Assembly: GCA_963691655.1 (NCBI GenBank)
Contig: OY829327.1
Location: forward strand, 59,718,079 to 59,782,078
Reading direction: 5' to 3'
DNA length: 64,000 nucleotides
Origin: Toxonevra muliebris
Taxonomy: Eukaryota; Arthropoda; Insecta; Diptera; Pallopteridae
Below the pieces are notes generated by a model. That model had not been told where the DNA came from. It saw only the letters and a program-made list of their open reading frames with translations, and did no database searches. Shown here one piece after another: positions 11,531-22,868 of this stretch. Each line of letters begins with the position of its first letter. The first letter of the stretch is position 1. The translations under genes and the position numbers were made by a program.

Positions 11531-12548
11531 CCCATGTGTGATATGAATCCAATATTTTTTTTCACGGTAAATGTTACGTGTTGTCCCTAACCTCAAAAAA
11601 TCAAAAATCTCAAAAAACTTTATTTTGTGTCTCACATGTCCCAAGTCATCAGAAAACTTCCCAAAAAACGTATTTTTAATTTTTCATTCCTTAACTTGGC
11701 TGTAACATACTTTTAGTGTTATCCAGAAACAACGACATGAACTTAGTAAGTCTTTGTATCCTTTGCGGTGCTTAATTATAGTAAAAAAAAAATTAGTAAT
11801 GAAGAAAGAGGAAGTAGAAACGCACAATCCTGATCTAAAATTATTTGAATTAAAAAAAAAAAACTAAACGGCAAATTTTCAAACGTATTTAAAATCGGTC
11901 ACTTAAAATATTGGCTTGATTGTTGCCACCCCTTGAAAAATTGCTAAAAATGTAGAAAAACTGAAATAAAAACATCTGATTTAGAAAAGTTATTAAATTT
12001 TAACTAATCATATGAGTTGAAATCGGTATAAAAAATCGAATTGGCGGAATGGTATGGAATCATTTCAAATCGTCATCAGAATCACGAAAACGTAAAAACT
12101 ACAACAAAAATATCACTAAAAACATTAAAAATACTTCACTTTTGACTCATTGGCAATTGTAAACATAACACAGCCATGAAAAATAGCTTATGTGTGTAAA
12201 CAAGCGAAAAAGAGGGGGATGGAAACCTGCAAGCCAACAAAGGTGAAACTTGCATTCTGGCACCATTTTGTAATACTTGGGAAAATATCTGCCAATTCAT
12301 GATATATTTAGAATTCTGTCTGGAATATGTAAATAGTATGAAAAAGCAACACAGCACAAATATTTACCTTGAATTTTCGATAAATATATTTAACTTATGA
12401 TTTTCAAATTTATTGAGAATAATATTTCACACTCAGCAAAAACTGTGTTATTACGTGGGCGTGCGCCCATTAGTGGGCCGTGTATTTCTGCAAAAATGGA
12501 AGCAGTATCGTCCTCAACATTATTATGTCTTCTGCAGTATTTATTCGA
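11531..12548. other. Non-coding stretch
   Basis: No gene or bounded element is recognised. Overlapping plus-strand frames after 12397 show no motif. Confidence 0.4.
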
Positions 12549-12589
12549 CTACTTGGAAGAGCAATTGCCAGCATTCCATTGCAGTAAAA

Positions 12590-12740
12590 AACTCCTTAAA
12601 TCATTATGGTACCTCCACAAAAAGAACGATTCAAAACACGAGTTGCCGTCAATCGAGAGACATTTAAGCCCCATTCTTTGGCAATTTGGAGTCCATTTTT
12701 TCTGGAATCGCTTGCCATTTTGATAATACAGCACTTATCT
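12590..12740 (-). pseudogene. Possible pogo-like transposase helix-turn-helix fragment
   Basis: One minus frame reads ASDSRKNGLQIAKEWGLNVS, resembling the IAKEWGL-type helix-turn-helix of pogo/CENP-B transposases. The match is short, is preceded by a stop, and the remainder does not extend convincingly. It may be chance. Confidence 0.25.
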
Positions 12741-13157
12741 CATTCAGGAAGCGTGGATTTTGGTCCTTCCTTTTTATTAAGTTTTAGTTTTTTGTTAAGT
12801 TTTTTAGTAAGCTCACTATTACTGAGACCAACCTCTCTAAAAACAGTAATTTTGCATAAATTCATGTAATTTAAATAGGTAACACGTGGCATTAAAATAA
12901 ATGAATACTAAATTCTAGAGAAACGATCCGTGACTAACCAAAACTTTACGCAAACTAAAAAAATTCGCAATGCGGCTATAGTTATGCACCAATAAAAAGC
13001 AAAGATTGAATTTTAACGGTGCAATCGAAAATACTTCTAAAATAATTTTAATCATAAATTATATTATTTTTAGTTCTCTTTTATTTAATTAAATTAATTT
13101 ATTATATAATCCTTTAGCATCAGTAGAATCTGTAAATGTGTTGAAACATAGGTGCGA

Positions 13158-13655
13158 CTATAGTTTTGCATAACGCTCGTATCTACACAGTTTCTCGCGA
13201 TAGTGTACTGTTTTTTAAACTCCAAAAAAAATATAAAACTTAATTTTTAAACGCTTCGAAATTCAAATTTATCAATTGCAATGCAAAACGTCAGAGAGAA
13301 CAATGGCAACACGGTGCTAGTATACTTTTGATAGAAGTGGATACATTAAAGGTGATGCTGATCGTCAAATGTAACTTGAAATATCCATGCGTTGATTTCT
13401 ATACCTCATAACATACCTGGAATTGCTTCGTCAAATTTCTTCAAAGGACAAATACAATACAGCAACTACAAAAAGAGATATTGAAATGGAGAACGAAGAC
13501 GATTCAGATGATCTATAATTTGCTTTCCTTGTTAATTTTCTTTGAATAAAATTGATACCGAGAAATATACAGTTTTTTCAAATCGATTTAATGTTTGGTA
13601 TAAATATACAGTTTTTGGTCCAAAAAAAGATACGAGCGTTAGTTATGCACTATAG
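13158..13655 (+). mobile_element. 0.5-kb TIR element with possible ORF end
   Basis: CTATAGTTTTGCATAACGC-TCGTATC at the left is mirrored on the right by GATACGAGCGTTAGTTATGC-ACTATAG, an inverted repeat of about 27 bases with small gaps. TA steps occur at both ends, as in Tc1/mariner/pogo types. Inside, an open frame ends KRDIEMENEDDSDDL then stop near 13518, followed by AATAAA. This looks like the acidic tail of a lost protein. A solo copy of the terminal motif (GCTATAGTTATGCACC) lies at 12976. Confidence 0.5.
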
Positions 13656-13699
13656 TGTAATACATTTTATTTCTGTACGTAGGCGGCTATTTTCTTTTA

Positions 13700-14691
13700 T
13701 TAACCTTTAACTATATAACTTTAAGGTCTTTGGTGACCCCGAGCAAATATTTTTAGGGAATATTTTAAAAAGAGGAACTAAGGGGTTAACAAGTTTTACA
13801 AAAATGACCGTCGTGATATTCTACCATAAAACTTCGTCGATAAGATTTTTCTAAGACATCAATTTATAACACTTTTTGCACATAGTATACTACAGCACCC
13901 TTCGACCGAAAAATTAAAATTTTGACCCACTGTAAAAAAACTGAGACGTGTTGGACTATAAATTTATTTTACAAAAATGGTCTATCCAACATGCCCTTTC
14001 AGTATTATGGGGTAGCTATTCTGTTGCAGCCAAAAAGTCTTAATTTTTTGGACTATGTTATCTTTAAATTGTTTTTTTGTTTTTCAACTTGGTTCGTTAG
14101 TTTTCCTTAGATGGCGTCCAAAAAAAACACCCGTTTTTGTTGGCTGATGTCATAGAAGTCCTCCGGGTGCTCCAAAATAAAAAAATCAATAAAATCTAGA
14201 AATATATATAATTTTCTATAAGATAGACTATTAAGCTATAAGCTATAATAATAAAAAATGCTTCTTTGGCAAAGCTTTAATTAAAAAAATCTTCTAAGGG
14301 CAGCAAAAAAAAAAAAAATTAAGCAACATACAATCGGAATAATAGTCTATCTTCCTGAACAAAATGAGCCTAGGTAGAACAAAATCCATCAAGTATTTCT
14401 TAGAACACCCACCGATTTGAAAAAGTATGAAATTCATATAGCACTCATAATATATGCACTTATATAAATGCGTATATTTCAAAAACCACATTTTTTTATA
14501 AAATCTTAGACACGTATTTTAGACACTATAAGGAACCATTTTATGCAAAAAAAAAATTATTTTTTGCATTATTAATTACAGCGTCAAAGCAATTTCAGGC
14601 ATTAGTCTATTTTTGTTTCAAATAGCAAAAGTGATTAATTCTTGTAAGATTCTACCCGCACAAATATGTTGGTGCGCTCTGAAAGGGTTAA
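13700..14691. mobile_element. Possible piggyBac-like TTAA element
   Basis: TTAACCTTTAAC begins at 13700, and AAAGGGTTAA ends at 14691. Spacing of 1 kb and TTAA at both ends fit a piggyBac-type non-autonomous element, but the inverted match beyond the first eight bases is weak and the interior shows no transposase. These may be ends of different elements. Confidence 0.3.
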
Positions 14692-15679
14692 TGCACTAGA
14701 TTTGAATAAAATATAAATAAAATAGTACTTATTTGCAACAAACAAATTAAACATATTTTGAATATCCCATTTAAAAATCACCACAAATGGTTGTGGAGAT
14801 TGGACTTATAATAAATTCAAGTTTTCTACTGGAGAACATTTTGTTTCTTATTATCTATTTACTGAGCTTTTTCTAAACTAATCAGCCGCACATAGGAGAA
14901 CGGAGTTCAGGCAATATTTATAGCAATATTGAATTAATTTATAAAGTTGTCATCCTTGAACTTGCACTTGACGCCATGTAATTCGATCTGATTGTAAGTT
15001 CATTTTCTTTCTTTCGTTTTTGTTTTTTCGTTTTTTCTGGTACCAACATTATTTTATACGAACACATTCATTTGTGCTACTGCAGAGAGAAGAAAACTTC
15101 TTCCAGTTAAAAAGTCGTTAGTTCGGTATATATTCGAATTGTGTGTAAGTTGCTGGAAAGTGAAGATGGGGTTCTTCTTATATTAGAGCTGTATAGATAA
15201 ATAACATAAAATTTTCTTTTCCGCTTTTTTTATATTTTTCTTAGTTTCCCCTTTTGGTATTATGCTTTTGTATATGAAACTTTTTATAGCTTATGTATAC
15301 AAGAAGTGTATTGAACTTTCATTTTCAATAGATTTCTAGGTCAAGGAAATATTTTTAAGAGATTTTCATTGAAAATAAAATATTAATAGTTAAGAAATTA
15401 ACTGATATATTTTAGTTGCGAATAATTTAACTTAGGTATTAAAATTGCAATTCACACTATACTGGAAAGTTATGAATGACCGTTCATCGGACGATCTACA
15501 TAGTTACGGTGACCAGAATTCATGAAGCAAAATACGAGGCACTTTTTATTTCAATAAGCTTTAAAACTTGGCTAAAGTAATAAATAACGAACTAACGATC
15601 TTATAACAAAATTCATCATAAAACCAATAAATTAAATTCCAAATTGTACTAATTTTTTTATTGATTTGTTGCAAAAATT
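14692..15679. other. Non-coding stretch
   Basis: No gene or bounded repeat is recognised. Confidence 0.4.
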
Positions 15680-15920
15680 TTAACCCTTTGACGACCGAAT
15701 TATATTGGGGCTTGATAGAAACAGTTTGTTTTGAAATTATCGTTACTTAAGTCTTCCACAATCATGACACCAAATTTTTACATTAATTTGTTTGTCTTTT
15801 ATTAAAGTTAAAAAAAACATAGTTATGAGGCTGTAGGTAACCACTGGATAACACTTTTTCTCCAATTTTTTGATTTTCATATTCTCTTATCTTTTATAAA
15901 AGTCTCTCTTAAGTAGTGGA
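15680..15920 (+). repeat. TTAACCCTTTGACG repeat family, copy 1
   Basis: It begins with TTAACCCTTTGACG, a piggyBac-type end, and continues with GGGGCTTGA, CTTCCACAATCATGACACCA and TCATATTCTCTT segments. The same ordered segments recur at 33531-33830 and 60385-60640. The opposite terminus of this copy was not found before the next TTAA element. Confidence 0.65.
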
Positions 15921-16460
15921 AAAGAAAAATTATGGAAATGGGCGTGATTGGTCAACTGCCACGCCCACTTCCCATACAACATTAAAACTGAAATAGCTCT
16001 AAAATCCATTACATTCAAGATACTGAGATAAATATCATAAAAAATAGTTTTAACAGTTTCAACATTTCATTTTAATTCATATTTTTTTGTTTTTGACAAA
16101 AAAATTTCAATCGCTTAAAAGTACACTGATACCACAAATACTCACATTTTCATACAGTTTTTACCCGATATGCATTTAGTATTTTGTTAATAAAAATTGG
16201 ATCCGCAGCCAATTTTTTTTTTTTTTTGCTATTTAGCTAGTTATGAATAGAAATTAAGAAAAAAAATTTTAATAACGACGCGTCAAAAAAATGATTTTTT
16301 TCCGCACTCAAACCACTGTGCGGCATAGAAATTAAAACAACCGTTTGCGATAATTGCAAATCGCCACAAGCCAAGATCTGTTAGGTCGAAAATTTGATTG
16401 TTCCTGAATTCAACTACCTTATCACATCTAAATTGTTCTTTGTTAAATAATGTTAAACTT
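15921..16460. other. Non-coding stretch
   Basis: GGGCGTG and CACGCCC at 15943-15968 form a small hairpin, of the kind found in GGGCGTGGC-type dispersed repeats. No gene is seen. Confidence 0.4.
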
Positions 16461-16464
16461 TTAA

Positions 16465-17412
16465 CCCTCTAACCCGCAAGGTTGAAATAATAATAACACA
16501 AAAACTAGAATTTTTGTTTCCAGTTAATATTGATGAAAGAAAAATGAATTTTTTGATTAGTTTTTGAGTTTAGCAGTTAGGTGAGAAAAACAAGAAGTTG
16601 CCCTGATGCGGCCTTGCGGGTTTAAGCCAAAAAATAAAGATATATTTGGGCAATTCCCAAGGTGTCTTATTTGGCGTCGTATCTTCTCATTTGTCATAAA
16701 TTCTCATTCAAAATTATACGAAATTATGATTATGCTAGTCGGTAAGGCCCCAGTAACTGGGGCTATTTTTTTGCTCCAGAAATCTCTTCATGATAAAACA
16801 AATATTAAAAGAGAACCAACTACTCGTTGGTGATTGTTTTGTTATTTGTGTATGCAGATAATTCTGAGAAATGCCGTTACTCATATATTCTCTCTCTCTC
16901 TTATGTTGTTATTTACTGCCGCTTAAGCAATGATTTTTACAACGATGAATTCAATGCTTTGTTCAATGAGTGAATTTTAAAGAACTTCCGACGCTAATAT
17001 TTTGGAATAGGCTAAGCCGATTTTAAATCTGATAATTTTTGGCTAACCTACTCGTCAAGCTCTTTATATCATTTGTACTTCTGGAATAAAAATGTAGTTA
17101 CACTAATAAATATATAGTTATATTATGATTATACGACAGTATATGTTAGTATATGAGGGGACCAAATTTTTTTTTTTAGATTTTTATAAAAAAATTATAT
17201 GCGCGATAATTTTTCGTCACAAAACAAAACTTTGTACACATAAAAATAACTATAATCAACAATCGTGTGATCGCAGAAAGTGCAAACTGACCACGAATTG
17301 TGTGTTTATTCTATCTTCAGGTCTGCCAATTAATTTAAAAAAATAAATTTGCACTTGCCCATTAATTAAAATAGAGTGAAGGCTGCTTCAGGGCGGCTTT
17401 CGGGTTAGAGGG
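16465..17412. mobile_element. PiggyBac-like non-autonomous element, 948 bp
   Basis: TTAA at 16461-16464 and 17413-17416 bound an element with ends CCCTCTAACCCGCAAGG and, read inward from the right, CCCTCTAACCCGAAAGC. The first 12 bases are a perfect TIR. TTAA duplication with CCCT-type ends is the hallmark of the piggyBac superfamily. The longest internal frame (16606-16833) has no transposase motif, so it is a derivative moved in trans or a deleted copy. Confidence 0.8.
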
Positions 17413-17626
17413 TTAATATTTAAGTTATTTTCGTCAGAATCATTGTAAATTATTACCTTAACGTTTAATATTTATTATATTAATATTTAATACTTTGTTT
17501 TGCATACATGTTTTCTATCACGGCTTCCCGTTATTTACTTATTCACGCATAATTACATAGATTACCATAATTTCAACTTCTGTTGTCTAGTTATATTATA
17601 GTATTTGTTGAAGTGAAATTTCTTTA

Positions 17627-17941
17627 GGCTGTGGTTATATTGCGAGTATGCTCGGCGAACACCATGAAATTGTTGTTGCACCGAACACAAAGAGAGAGTT
17701 TTTACTCACTCTCACACCGAACACGATATGCTCGGTGTATTGTACACTGAGCACGCCGAGTATTCAGGGTGGCAATGAGTTAATTTACAAAACAATATCA
17801 TTACATATAAAACAGTATTAAACAACGAGTATATTTTGACAAAAAACAACTCTGCAACGAGCTGAATGTAACCACCTTGACCGAGCACGGGAGAAAATGT
17901 TTTGTGTTCGTCGAACACCGAGCACTAATATAACCAGGCGC
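17627..17941. mobile_element. Harbinger-like MITE, 315 bp (copy 1)
   Basis: The left end GGCTGTGGTTATATT and the inward-read right end GCGCCTGGTTATATT form the TIR, flanked by TTA at 17624-17626 and 17942-17944. A 3-bp TWA duplication is typical of PIF/Harbinger elements. GTGCTCGG/CCGAGCAC motifs repeat near both ends. A second, inverted and partial copy lies at 63648. The frame reading CSVYNTPSIS in both copies is not a gene; it runs through the repeat. Confidence 0.7.
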
Positions 17942-18031
17942 TTACCGAGGGTAAATCGAAAATTTTGCAACAGAAGTCGCGTTGTTGTTGCACTCATACG
18001 AAACTAATAAGAAACTTCGTTTTCTTTCTTA

Positions 18032-18259
18032 TTACTTTCGCATGGGGATCGGCTGCATACAATCATGCAGAGTGTCGATTTCTTGCAGTTTAAGCTCACG
18101 TGCTTTAGTGAGAGAGCTTGATTCCATATACCTGAACTTTACGTGTACTAAGTAATGTTTGTGCCCATAAGTATAGACTATAGAGAGTATCAACACAGGA
18201 AAAACAACAACAAAAAATGTTTTGTAAATGTTTTCTAACAATTTTCTAATAAACAACAT
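18032..18259 (-). CDS. Hypothetical single-pass membrane protein ORF, 75 codons
   Basis: From the ATG at 18259 the product has a basic start (MLFIRKLLENIYK), one hydrophobic segment at about residues 14-30 (TFFVVVFPVLILSIVYTYG), then a polar helix-like C-terminus rich in E, K and L (SSSLTKARELKLQEIDTLHD). That is a plausible signal-anchor layout. The codons are not dominated by A/T repeats, unlike neighbouring frames. No homologue is recognised, and no splice or promoter signals were confirmed. It could be an exon of a larger gene or chance. Confidence 0.3.
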   Translation of the reverse strand: MLFIRKLLENIYKTFFVVVFPVLILSIVYTYGHKHYLVHVKFRYMESSSLTKARELKLQEIDTLHDCMQPIPMRK

Positions 18260-19099
18260 AGTTTCACTTCTATTGTGAATGCTTGCAGACACATAATTTT
18301 TTTTTCTGAAAAAATGTTTTAAATTATTACTAAGGTAAGTGCAGCTAATTCCGTGCTAGTAATTTCGTATACTTTCCAAAAATATTTTTATTTGAGATTG
18401 TTTACTTTACTTAAAAGATTATGTTCCTGTACTGACACTACTAACAGTTTACAAAAAGTTCTTATAAAGTGCGCACGTTTTATTGTATCGCGTAATGAAG
18501 CAACATAATTTGGATAAGACTATTAAGAGTTATTTGTAAGTATAAACCAATTTTTATTTACTAGTTCGACCAGATTTGATGTAATTTTTCTATTTCTATT
18601 TAAATTTAATTTGAAGCGTAAAAAAAACTAAAATCTACATTTAGTAATGGCAAGGAATTAGCTACATTTACTTTTGCATGTGAATCTAATTGCGTGCGTA
18701 GCACGGAATTAGCAAATATATATAACATTTAGATCTATTATTTGCTTACTTATTTTGTTTAAAAGTTGTGAAGATCTTTATTTTATTATTTAATATGAAC
18801 CATAAATATACTTGGGATATAATTCCGTCATATCATATTAACAACCATAGTGTTGTTTGTAGTTGTAAAGTTGTCAAATATAGCAAAAATTAGTTTAGTT
18901 TATTTGATAACCATTGCACAATTAAGACTTTTGTCTTTTATAGTGCTAACAAAGAGTAACATTTCATTATAATAATAATAATATTAAGATCTTAAAACTA
19001 AGTACATTATATTTCACTTAAAAATTAAGACATGAAGAAAAATTATTAAATAGAAGGGATAAAAAAGAAAAGAAATAAGGACAGAAATAAGATTAGAAG

Positions 19100-19370
19100 A
19101 ATTGATTATGTAGTGCAAATATTTTGAACTGCCAACTTTAAACGCCGTAAATTTGGTTCCGACTTTAATTCATTCGGTAAAGAGTTCCATAATTTAACAA
19201 CAACATAATTTAACAGAAAAACATTTTTGATGAAGTGACAAAGTTTACAAGTGGGACTATGAGGTTGTAAGTACGACTTGATTGTGCAAAGACCAGTTAA
19301 ATTAAAAATTATAGAATATCTCCATTCTAAATCACTTATATTTTGGAATTTTAATGAATTTGAGGAGATA
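19100..19370 (-). pseudogene. Non-LTR retrotransposon C-terminal fragment A
   Basis: The minus strand reads ISDLEWRYSIIFNLTGLCTI and, further on, KLWNSLPNELKSEPNLRRLK before a stop. The x-L-W-N-S-L-P motif and the basic segment after it are typical of the end of Jockey/CR1-like ORF2 proteins. It starts mid-domain and has no upstream reverse transcriptase, so it is a truncated copy. It sits about 0.5 kb beyond the end of a second, longer non-LTR fragment in the same orientation. Confidence 0.55.
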
Positions 19371-19880
19371 TGATTTCAACATTTGAAATAAAGTAGATAA
19401 ATATGTATAAAATGTATTTTCATTTAAATTTATATTTTTAATTGGCTCTTGCAGTTGAATCACATAGCACGGAAATAGATTCACAATATATCCCAACTTT
19501 AGTAATTCAATTTTATTAATTCAAAAATAATAGTACATTAAGACCACCTTCTGGTCTAGATTTTCCAAAAATTTTATATTTTTATATTTCAAAAGTATAG
19601 ACTTTTAAAAGTATACTGTAAATATTTCCAGTATTTCGACTTCTACGGCCGATTTAGCAGGTGAGCGCAGAAGCATGTAAAAGGGCCGGCTGAAGTTTAA
19701 ACTCATTTATAACTAAACTATATTTTTCTGCACGGTGGGACACAAAAAACAAAAACTACTCGACCGATTCGTCTCAAATTTTACTATATTATTCAGTAAA
19801 CCAGTGCTTATCGCAGGAACTACTACAAAAAGTAGTGAAAAAACGGTATTTTTTCGTAAAGTAATTTCAACAAAAAAATC

Positions 19881-21780
19881 CTAAAAACTCGTCAAATTCA
19901 AAGGCGCTAGACCAGAAGGTCCCCTTAAGACAAGTCTTAAGGAGTACATGAAAATAAAAAGTAAAAAAAATAAAAAAATTAATATAAAAATTAATAAAAA
20001 AAAACAATAACTAAATGATAAAAAAATAAAATATAACAAGAAGTTTAGTTGAAAAAGGAAAATAATTGACATATTGAAAATAAGAAAACGAAAAAAACTT
20101 AATAATAAAATTTTTAATATTGTTTCTATTAAAATTTCTTTTGATACAAGAAGGAATAATGTTCCATAACTTAATGCCGTTAACGAATAACAATCTAGAT
20201 GTAACAAGGTACTTGAAGTTAGGAACAATAAGGGTTTCCGATCTAACAGATCTTGATAAGTGCAACTTTTCATATAGATATTGTGGCGTCTTGCATTGAA
20301 TTAACTTATACAAAAATATACAATTCTTAGGTTTAAGATAATCAGTGATACTACATCCAAGAATGCTATTTCTCCATGAGGTTATGTGATCATATCTACG
20401 TAAGCCATACACGTATCGGGTTAAAAACTACTTGTATTTTGTGGGACGACATTGAGTCTAACTTGCTGTAGACAAGCTCAGAATAAGTAATAATGGGTAT
20501 TATCAGCTGAATTGCTAATTTCTTTCTAATTTCAACAGGAGTAAATGGAGCAGATACTCTCAAATTGCGGAGTGTCAGAAATACTCTTCTTAACACACTA
20601 TTAACGTGATCAGCACAATTCAGGTTAGAATTTATGCTAAAAGGGAGATCTTGTCTTTAGAAATAGGTAATACCATAGATTTTTTGGCATTCAAACACAA
20701 CGCATTGTCAGAAGCCCATTTAGAGATAGATGCTAAGTCATCATTTAATCTAAAACTGAGATCGTCTACAAGACCAATACGACTGGATAAGTAGAGCTGA
20801 ATATCATCAGCCTAAGCAAGAACTTGAACATGTTTACAAACCACAAAAATATCATTAACAAAGATACTAAACAACAGAGGACCGAGGACAGATCCTTGCG
20901 GCACGCCAGACGTTACTGACTTATATTGAGAATAGACATTACCCACTCTTACACGTTGAGACCTATCTTTTAAGTAACTTTTCATAAGCCGCAACGAACT
21001 AGAACAGAAACTTAAGAGGCAAAGAAGAGTTAAATTGCCCTGATCAAATGGGAAACGAATATCATCAAGAATTTTCAACATAGCAGTGGAGCAGCTATGA
21101 CCTTTTCTGAACCCAGATTGTAGTGGCGATAGCAGATTGTTTTCGAACAAATGATTTGAAATTTGTTCAGCTATTAGTGTTTCGCATATTTTAGACAACG
21201 AGGAAAAAATACTTATGGGTATATATTCATTGGGTTCACTTGCAGACTGTTAGCTACCGGTAAAATAGTTGCCACTTTCCACATAGATGGAAACGTAGAG
21301 CTTGTGAAGCAATGATTGATTATGAGTGTGAGTGAACTTAGAATATAAGGTAAGACCATCTTTATAAATTTTATCGGTACGCCATCTTCACCCACTGCAT
21401 TAGATTTGACACTCATCACACTTCTAACGACGTCATTTTCATCAACTGCAGAGAACTGAAAGATGTTAGTCAAGGGCGCAGTAATGTGAATACTATCGAT
21501 GTCAAGACGAACATGAACAGGGTTACAAACAGAAACAAAGAAATCATTGAGGACATCAGGAGAAACTTGACACATGGAATCACATTTGCGGTACACACCT
21601 AAATTCTTAATATTACGTCAAAGATCTTTCGAGGAAAGTGAGGTATTTAATTTTGCTGCAATTTTGCTAAATTTACGTGCAATCCTATAGAACTCACAAT
21701 TTACTTGTGTTGGTTTCTTTTTCCAAGTAAAGTGGAGCTTATTTCGTTTTTTAATAGCCGTGCTTTATGCCGTAATTGAC
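19881..21780 (-). pseudogene. Non-LTR retrotransposon reverse transcriptase, decayed
   Basis: On the minus strand, frames give in order an N-terminal part from about 21730 (NCEFYRIARKFSKIAAKLN), fingers (21213-21596, GEDGVPIKFIK), palm motifs (21198-20812: GFRKGHSCSTAM, then GVPQGSVLGPLLFSIFVNDI), thumb (20396-20596, TPVEIRKKLAIQLIIPIITY) and C-terminus (20412-20011, RRYDHITSWRNSILGC and GIKLWNIIPSCIK). This is the domain order of ORF2 of APE-type non-LTR elements of the Jockey/CR1 group; the enzyme copies RNA into DNA at the target site. The tyrosine codon of the YADD box is TAG (20812-20814), and other stops and frameshifts break it. The endonuclease part is missing. Confidence 0.85.
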
Positions 21781-21887
21781 AATCATAATTAGGTAATTAA
21801 TTACGTGCTATTTTATTTCAACAGCTATATCAAGTAGAGATAGGCTTCCCAATAATTAAAGGACAGCTAGTAGATTGTACTGCTAAC

Positions 21888-22110
21888 TTAACCCTCTAAT
21901 TCCGAAATTTTTGATTGATTTAAACAAAATTGGGATCGATAAATTTTGATGTAAAAAGCATAAATCTGGTCTCAAAACCCTTTCGCATTCGTTTTTTGGC
22001 CATACACTCTTCCTCTAAGATGATCAGCATCAAATAAGCTATCTTCTGAGGGGTAGCTGATGTCTCGAAAAAAATTCGATCACCCCTAGTATTTATATAT
22101 AGCAACATTT
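21888..22110 (-). repeat. PiggyBac-like MITE end, related to the 30.3-kb MITE
   Basis: TTAACCCTCTAATTCCG is followed by AAATTTTTGATTGATTT, then segments like ATCGATAAATTTTGATG and TAAATCTGG. The right end of the 30.3-kb TTAA element, read inward, shows the same order with substitutions. The opposite terminus is missing, so this is a truncated copy. Confidence 0.6.
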
Positions 22111-22473
22111 TTAATATACCTATTAAAAAGTTGAAACGCTAGAAGCTACCTGATTTTGCTACATTTTTTTATTTTACGTTTTTTCATTTTGTTAAGTAAA
22201 AGAATATACATACATATAAATTTTCTTCAATCTGCTTTATTTTTTACAGGAAAAGGCTTCTTTCATTAAATTTTGAACGGAATTATGTTTGCATTAGCAC
22301 GGAATTAGTTTTACTGACAAAATTTTAGCACGAAATTAGCTGCAATTAAAGGTTGTGAAGAATTGAAAATAAATGATTCAAATTGTAAAAATACTTAAAT
22401 ATTTAAACTTATAACCAAAAAAAAGTCAAGTAATACATGGAACCCAAAATTTTTATCTTGGTACCATTGGCTC

Positions 22474-22784
22474 TGAGACGACCTCGATAGCCTATTGGAT
22501 AGTGCACTAGACTTTCATCTGGGAGGTTCGGGTTCGATTCCCGTCTTCGTCTGGTGGTTAATTTTCATTACTTTCTTATATTCACTATCAATATGAAGTG
22601 TATGAGAATTATAAGATAGTGTACAAGTACACACATTGGTTGGTAATGGCAAAACCACCAAGCCGATAAAAAATTGCCACACCGCCGTTCGGAATCGGCG
22701 TTAAACTGTAGGTCCAACTATGTGGTATCACAATGGGCCGTTCAGGCCTAAGTGTGTCTCTCGACAGCCACTCCAACCTAACCT
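22474..22784 (+). mobile_element. tRNA-derived SINE with target duplications
   Basis: The head has an A-box-like TAGCCTATTGGATAG and a perfect B-box in GGGTTCGATTCCCG, so RNA polymerase III promoter elements are present. The body ends with CCGCCGTTCGGAATCGGCG, AAACTGTAGGTCC and a CTAAC-type tail. ATTGGCTC flanks both sides (22466-22473 and 22785-22792), an 8-bp target duplication showing retrotransposition. The tail resembles 3' ends of tephritid retroelements I recall. A second copy lies at 57270. Confidence 0.85.
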
Positions 22785-22868
22785 ATTGGCTCATAACAAT
22801 TTCTTTTAAAAGATCAAAATGCCTTAGTAGCACGGAATTAGCTGCATTTACCTCAAAGGGAAATTTAT

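Larger units (their letters stand above)
18333..22853. mobile_element. Large TIR-bounded composite, about 4.5 kb
   Basis: AGGTAAGTGCAGCTAATTCC begins at 18333; the right end, read inward, is AGGTAAATGCAGCTAATTCC, followed by GTGCTA in both. That is a TIR of at least 26 bases with one mismatch. Motifs of the form GCACGGAATTAGC recur at about 18655-18715 and 22290-22345, just inside the ends, like sub-terminal binding sites. Two non-LTR fragments and a SINE lie within. No target duplication is clear and no transposase for this unit was recognised. Confidence 0.65.

Noticed and set aside
12397..12723. Three overlapping plus-strand ORFs up to 108 codons
   Set aside because: No motif in any; they overlap a weak minus-strand helix-turn-helix reading.
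17125..17346. Cysteine-containing frame as a piggyBac C-terminus
   Set aside because: It lies inside a TTAA element and has a few C/H residues, but their spacing does not fit the family's zinc-binding pattern.
22474..22550. Functional tRNA gene
   Set aside because: A- and B-boxes are present but stems do not pair as a tRNA; the sequence is the head of a SINE with a second copy at 57270.
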